Origin: an uncultured Eubacterium sp.
Lineage (GTDB): Bacteria > Bacillota > Clostridia > Lachnospirales > Lachnospiraceae
NCBI GenBank assembly: GCA_910580075.1
Contig: CAJTVR010000009.1
Coordinates: 1 to 64,000, forward strand
Reading direction: 5' to 3'
Length of the DNA: 64,000 bases
Positions 59,786-64,000 of this stretch are shown one piece after another. The notes under the pieces were generated by a model, which was not told where the DNA came from, did not search any database, and was given only the letters and a program-made list of their open reading frames with translations. Positions within the stretch are counted from its first letter, which is position 1. The number at the start of each line of letters is the position of its first letter. A program made the translations under genes and the position numbers.

Positions 59786-60739
59786 ATGTCATACTGGCTG
59801 TCTTATGTAATTTTAATTGCTGGTTTTGCACTCCTTACAAAAGGGGCAGATTTTTTTGTGGAAGGAGCTGCAGCAGTAGCAGGAAAATTAAGAGTGCCGT
59901 CTTTTATTATCGGGATGACAATTGTAGCAATGGGGACGAGTGCGCCTGAATGTGCGGTCAGTGTTACAGCAGCATTGAAAGGCAGCAATCAGCTGGCGGT
60001 CAGCAATGCAGTAGGATCAAACCTGTTTAACCTTATGGTAGTATGCGGGGTCTGTTCTCTGGCAGCTCCGCTGGCTGTGGAAACAGGTGTTTTGAGAAAA
60101 GAATTCCCGTTTTCGATTCTTGTAGCAGTACTTTTATTAGCTGCAGGCGCTTTTGGAATGTCGCTTACAAGAGCTGACGGGCTGATACTGCTTGCAGTAT
60201 TTGTCATATTTTTGTTCTGGATGATAAAGTCTGCATGTATATCGAGAGAAAAACAGAGCGGGGATGATACAGAAGGCGGAGAACAAAAAAATCTGTCTGT
60301 ATTCCGCTGTGTGGTTTATATTGCCGGCGGCCTGGCTGCCATTGTCCTGGGAGGAGACTGGGTGGTAGACGGGGCCAGTGTAATTGCGGAGTCTTTTGGG
60401 ATGAGCCAGAATCTGATCGGGCTGACAGTCGTGGCATTTGGTACTTCTCTGCCGGAACTGGTGACATCTTTTGCAGCAGCGCGAAAAAAACAGGCTGATA
60501 TGGCGCTTGGTAATGTAATCGGGTCTAATATTTTTAATATTCTTCTGATACTCGGACTGGCAGCAGTTATCAGCCCGATGTCATTTAATATGGAAAATTT
60601 AATCGATACGGGTATTCTGACCGGACTTAGTATTGAGGTTTACTTCTTTTGCAGGAAGGATCATGACATCAGGAGAACGGAAGGGATCATTATGCTGGCA
60701 CAGTATGCTTTGTATACGCTGTATATCTGTATGAGGTAG
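59786..60739 (+). CDS. Calcium/sodium antiporter (CaCA family)
   Basis: A 317-residue membrane exchanger with the two inverted alpha repeats of the family: GTSAPECAVSVTAALKGS, then AVGSNLFN; and GTSLPELVTSFAAARKK, then VIGSNIFN. The acidic Glu residues coordinate Ca2+. A hydrophilic loop near 150-170 is shorter than in eukaryotic exchangers. It is of the YrbG type. ATG 59786 follows GTGGAGGAAATGAA and is chosen over ATG 59765. Confidence 0.93.
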   Translation: MSYWLSYVILIAGFALLTKGADFFVEGAAAVAGKLRVPSFIIGMTIVAMGTSAPECAVSVTAALKGSNQLAVSNAVGSNLFNLMVVCGVCSLAAPLAVETGVLRKEFPFSILVAVLLLAAGAFGMSLTRADGLILLAVFVIFLFWMIKSACISREKQSGDDTEGGEQKNLSVFRCVVYIAGGLAAIVLGGDWVVDGASVIAESFGMSQNLIGLTVVAFGTSLPELVTSFAAARKKQADMALGNVIGSNIFNILLILGLAAVISPMSFNMENLIDTGILTGLSIEVYFFCRKDHDIRRTEGIIMLAQYALYTLYICMR

Positions 60740-61020
60740 TGCAGGAAGAGGAAGGAAGCAGTAATTTTAGATACTGGGTAAGTATATTTCTGCTCCCTTC
60801 CCGCCTCCCTGGACGATTCAATTACTCATGTTGTTTAACCGTTGAATTTACTAGAAATTTCTAAAAAATATGTCATATATTGTCATACATCACGAATCAT
60901 ATCTTAAAAATTTCAATGATAAGCAAAAAATATTCTATGTTTTATCCAAAAAGATTTAGCTATACTGTCAATATCAACAAGGGGCACGCGTAATGCGTGA
61001 TATATGGAAAGGAGAAAAAT

Positions 61021-62406
61021 ATGAAGAAAAAATTTATTTCAATGACAATGGCGGTATTAATGGGTCTTTCGCTTGTGGCATGCGGCTCAGGAGATGATAA
61101 ACCGGCAGCAGATAATAAAGACGCAGCAGCAGATAATAAAGACGCAGCAGCAGATAATAATACAGGTGACTCAGCAGAAGGAGATGATTCTTCTAATGAA
61201 AGCACACCTGATGACAGCAATCCGGACGAAGGTTCCTCAGCAGAAGTTGCAAATAAAGATAAACCGTTAGTATGGTTTAACCGCCAGCCATCCAACAGCT
61301 CTACCGGAGAACTTGATATGGCAGCTCTTACATTCAATGAGGATACATATTATGTAGGATTTGATGCAAATCAGGGTGCTGAGCTTCAGGGAACAATGGT
61401 AAAAGATTATATCGAAGCAAATATCGACAAGATTGACCGTAATGGCGATGGCGTGATCGGTTATGTACTTGCAATCGGAGATATCGGACATAATGATTCT
61501 ATTGCACGTACAAGAGGTATCCGTAAAGCGCTTGGCACAGCTGTTGAAAAAGACGGGGATATCAACAGTGATCCGGTTGGTACAAATACAGACGGAAAGC
61601 AGTCGGCAGTACAGGACGGCTCCATTGAAGTAAATGGAAAGAAATATGTTGTACGTGAACTTGCTTCTCAGGAGATGAAGAACTCTGCAGGCGCTACATG
61701 GGATGCAGCTACAGCAGGTAATGCAATCGGCACATGGTCATCTTCTTTTGGCGATGAAATTGACGTAATTGCATCTAATAATGACGGTATGGGTATGTCT
61801 ATGTTTAATGCATGGTCTAAAGACAATGATGTTCCTACATTCGGTTATGATGCAAACAGTGATGCAGTAGCTGCAATTGCAGAAGGCTACGGCGGAACCA
61901 TCAGCCAGCATGCAGACGTACAGGCATATCTGACACTTCGTGTTCTGAGAAATGCACTTGACGGCATTGATATTGATACAGGTATCGGTACAGCAGATGA
62001 CGCTGGTAATACATTATCAGAAGATGTATATGCATACAATGCAGATGAACGTTCTTACTATGCACTGAACGTTGCAGTAACTGCAGATAATTATCAGGAC
62101 TTTACAGATTCTACAAAGATTTATGAACCGGTTTCAAACCAGCTGGATGAAAGCGCTCATCCTTCCAAGAAAGTATGGCTGAACATTTACAATGCTTCTG
62201 ATAACTTCTTAAGCTCCACATATCAGCCGCTACTTCAGAATTATGATGATATTCTGAATCTGGATGTAGATTATATCGGCGGTGACGGACAGACAGAATC
62301 TAATATTACAAACCGCCTTGGCAATCCGGCTCAGTATGATGCATTTGCAATTAACATGGTTAAGACAGATAACTCAGCTTCTTATACAGCTTTACTGAAT
62401 CAGTAA
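61021..62406 (+). CDS. mglB: Galactose/glucose ABC transporter substrate-binding protein
   Basis: A 461-residue lipoprotein of the MglB family. The signal peptide ends in a lipobox at LVAC (Cys near 20). A linker follows with three near-identical ADNKDAA units. The binding domain has DRNGDGVIGYVLAIGDIGHND, in which D-x-N-x-D is the EF-hand-like loop that binds Ca2+ in E. coli MglB. ATG 61021 follows GAAAGGAGAAAAAT. The ligand is probably galactose, glucose or a methylgalactoside. Confidence 0.92.
   Translation: MKKKFISMTMAVLMGLSLVACGSGDDKPAADNKDAAADNKDAAADNNTGDSAEGDDSSNESTPDDSNPDEGSSAEVANKDKPLVWFNRQPSNSSTGELDMAALTFNEDTYYVGFDANQGAELQGTMVKDYIEANIDKIDRNGDGVIGYVLAIGDIGHNDSIARTRGIRKALGTAVEKDGDINSDPVGTNTDGKQSAVQDGSIEVNGKKYVVRELASQEMKNSAGATWDAATAGNAIGTWSSSFGDEIDVIASNNDGMGMSMFNAWSKDNDVPTFGYDANSDAVAAIAEGYGGTISQHADVQAYLTLRVLRNALDGIDIDTGIGTADDAGNTLSEDVYAYNADERSYYALNVAVTADNYQDFTDSTKIYEPVSNQLDESAHPSKKVWLNIYNASDNFLSSTYQPLLQNYDDILNLDVDYIGGDGQTESNITNRLGNPAQYDAFAINMVKTDNSASYTALLNQ
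61108..61162 (+). repeat. 18-bp tandem repeats in mglB
   Basis: The unit GCAGCAGATAATAAAGAC occurs at about 61108, 61126 and 61144 (last copy imperfect), extending the linker after the lipobox. Confidence 0.85.
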
Positions 62407-62496
62407 TCATGTGAAGAGAAGCAGATACAGCTTCTTATAATCAGGTATTATTGGAATAGGGACAGACAGGCGATTGGGGGGATTTAATTCTTCCTG

Positions 62497-62539
62497 GAGC
62501 GTGTTTGAAAATTACAGGAATGAATTTTCAAACACGCTC
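62497..62539 (+). terminator. Intercistronic hairpin between mglB and mglA
   Basis: A perfect 17-bp stem (62497-62513 and 62523-62539) with a 9-base loop. Only TAATCTTTT follows, so it probably attenuates or protects rather than ends transcription. Confidence 0.75.
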
Positions 62540-62635
62540 TAATCTTTTAGAACACAGATACGGAATATAGGTTACAGATAAGCTTTCGGATTCACTGTGA
62601 CTATATCTCCACATGCATATACAGGAGTAAAAATA

Positions 62636-64000
62636 ATGGCAGATAAGAAAGATGATATCGTCTTATCGATACGCGGCATGAGCAAGTCCTTTGGCCGGAA
62701 CAGGGTATTGGATCATATTAACCTGGATGTGAAACGCGGAACAGTTATGGGACTTATGGGGGAAAATGGCGCTGGCAAATCAACCATGATGAAGTGTCTG
62801 TTCGGTACGTATCAGAAAGACGAAGGCAATATTACGCTTGATGGCAGGGAAGTGAGTTTTTCCGGACCGAAAGATGCCCTTGAAAACGGCATTGCCATGG
62901 TTCACCAGGAGCTGAACCAGTGTCTGGAAAGGAATGTAATCGATAATCTGTTTCTTGGACGTTACCCGGTAAATTCTATGGGTATTGTGGATGAGGGCAG
63001 AATGAAAAAAGAGGCATCTGAGCTGTTTCGTAAACTGGGAATGACAGTAAATCTTACCCAGCCTATGCGGAATATGTCTGTATCTCAGAGGCAGATGTGT
63101 GAAATTGCAAAAGCGATTTCTTATAATTCAAAAGTGATCGTTCTTGATGAGCCGACATCTTCACTGACTGTACAGGAAGTGACGAAGCTCTTTGAGATGA
63201 TGCGCATGTTAAAAGAACAGGGAATTGCCCTGATTTATATTTCTCATAAAATGGATGAGATATTTGAAATCTGCGATGAAATATCTGTACTTCGTGACGG
63301 TAATCTTGTTATGACAAAGAGCAGTCGGGAAACGAATATGAATGAACTGATTGCAGCAATGGTCGGCCGTTCTCTGGAAAACCGGTTTCCTCCGGTTGAT
63401 AACAAGCCAAAGGATGTTATTTTGTCCATTCAGAATTTATCCACAAAATTTGAACCTCATTTGCAGGATATATCTTTTGACGTAAGAGAAGGAGAAATCT
63501 TTGGGCTGTATGGTCTGGTTGGGGCAGGGCGTACAGAACTTATGGAAACAATCTTTGGGGTACGTACCAGGGCAGCGGGACGTGTATACTTTAATGGCAG
63601 ACTGATGAATTTTAACAGTGCAAGGGAAGCTATGGACCATGGATTTGCAATGATTACAGAAGAACGCAAGGCAAATGGTCTTTTTTTGAAAGGTGATCTT
63701 ACCTTTAATACGACAATTGCCAATCTGGATCAGTATAAGTCAGGTATTGCTCTTTCTGATTCTAAAATGGTGAAAGCTACAGCGAAAGAAATAAAAGTCA
63801 TGCATACGAAATGTATGGGACCGGAAGATATGATTTCAAGTCTTTCAGGCGGCAACCAGCAGAAAGTCATCATGGGGAAATGGTTAGAGCGCAGCCCCCA
63901 GGTATTTATGATGGACGAACCGACAAGAGGAATTGATGTCGGAGCAAAATATGAAATTTATGAACTGATTATCAATATGGCAAAGCAGGGGAAGACAATT
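62636..64000 (+). CDS. mglA: Galactose/methylgalactoside ABC transporter ATP-binding protein (cut by window end)
   Basis: The first 455 codons of an MglA-type ATPase with two NBDs; the stop lies beyond the window. NBD1 has GENGAGKSTMMK, signature MSVSQRQM and VIVLDEPTSSL. NBD2 has GLYGLVGAGRTEL, signature SLSGGNQQKV and MMDEPTRGIDVG, with the normal Asp-Glu. It powers uptake by MglB and a permease that should follow. The start ATG 62636 follows ACAGGAGTAAAAATA. Confidence 0.93.
   Translation, partial: MADKKDDIVLSIRGMSKSFGRNRVLDHINLDVKRGTVMGLMGENGAGKSTMMKCLFGTYQKDEGNITLDGREVSFSGPKDALENGIAMVHQELNQCLERNVIDNLFLGRYPVNSMGIVDEGRMKKEASELFRKLGMTVNLTQPMRNMSVSQRQMCEIAKAISYNSKVIVLDEPTSSLTVQEVTKLFEMMRMLKEQGIALIYISHKMDEIFEICDEISVLRDGNLVMTKSSRETNMNELIAAMVGRSLENRFPPVDNKPKDVILSIQNLSTKFEPHLQDISFDVREGEIFGLYGLVGAGRTELMETIFGVRTRAAGRVYFNGRLMNFNSAREAMDHGFAMITEERKANGLFLKGDLTFNTTIANLDQYKSGIALSDSKMVKATAKEIKVMHTKCMGPEDMISSLSGGNQQKVIMGKWLERSPQVFMMDEPTRGIDVGAKYEIYELIINMAKQGKTI

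Noticed and set aside
60960..61337. Minus-strand frame over the mglB signal and linker
   Set aside because: It is a shadow of the repeated ADNKDAA linker. The plus gene has a signal peptide, lipobox and ribosome binding site.

Overview
The window is about 64 kb of a low-to-moderate GC, spore-forming Firmicute chromosome. It most resembles the Lachnospiraceae. The reasons are sporulation genes (a SpoIID-like protein, SpmB, CwlD), a large SRP RNA with an Alu domain, a full F-type ATP synthase operon with a Na+-type c subunit, strong AGGAGG ribosome binding sites, and many sugar ABC transporter and polyol genes. The genus cannot be fixed from sequence reading alone.

Layout. Bases 1-842 are nested copies of a palindromic intergenic repeat. 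958-5265 carries tatD, rsmA, a SpoIID-like gene, spmB, a sirtuin and a DUF951 gene. 5355-6417 is rpsF-ssb-rpsR. 6554-12235 has a membrane protein followed by gdpP-rplI-dnaB. 12607-15158 holds a MerR-like regulator, a small ferredoxin, a DUF1858 protein and mecA. 15399-18021 is a compact cluster of a Ser/Thr kinase fused to a P-loop-like domain, a MinD/CpaE-like ATPase, a SAF (CpaB-like) protein and a small unknown protein. 18537-22817 has a GH18 glycosidase, cwlD, a Sua5/TsaC protein and a phosphatase homologue that lacks its catalytic cysteine. 23039-30159 is atpZ-I-B-E-F-H-A-G-D-C.

30160-34990 is visibly AT-rich and gene-poor, and looks like accessory or decaying DNA. It holds another copy of the palindromic repeat, a membrane-bound XRE regulator with its partner, a catalytic-domain-only tyrosine recombinase, a degenerate 15-bp tandem array, a probable gene fragment and one small protein. 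The large SRP RNA gene follows, with a HAD phosphatase, a BlaI/BlaR1-like pair under a strong palindromic operator, a SigV/RsiV-like ECF pair, larB and tRNA-Ser(CGA).

41415-51991 is a carbohydrate or polyol catabolic region: an AraC regulator divergent from a mannitol-dehydrogenase-family gene, then a GntR/FCD regulator and an operon of binding protein, cyclase-family hydrolase, fused ATPase-permease, second permease and zinc alcohol dehydrogenase. 52292-54422 has two chromate-transporter halves divergent from a LysR regulator. 54596-59668 is a secreted SGNH protein, DUF4358 protein, MBOAT acyltransferase and DHHW protein, probably a cell-surface polymer O-acetylation module. The window ends with a Na+/Ca2+-type antiporter and mglB-mglA, with mglA cut by the window edge.

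The observations most worth a second look are: two genes in the kinase cluster that appear to start at ATT; the Cys-to-Asp phosphatase; the RbsA-RbsC fusion with a degenerate second ATPase site; the recombinase beside a 15-bp array; the palindromic repeat families; and repeated short duplications that start at or near gene ends.
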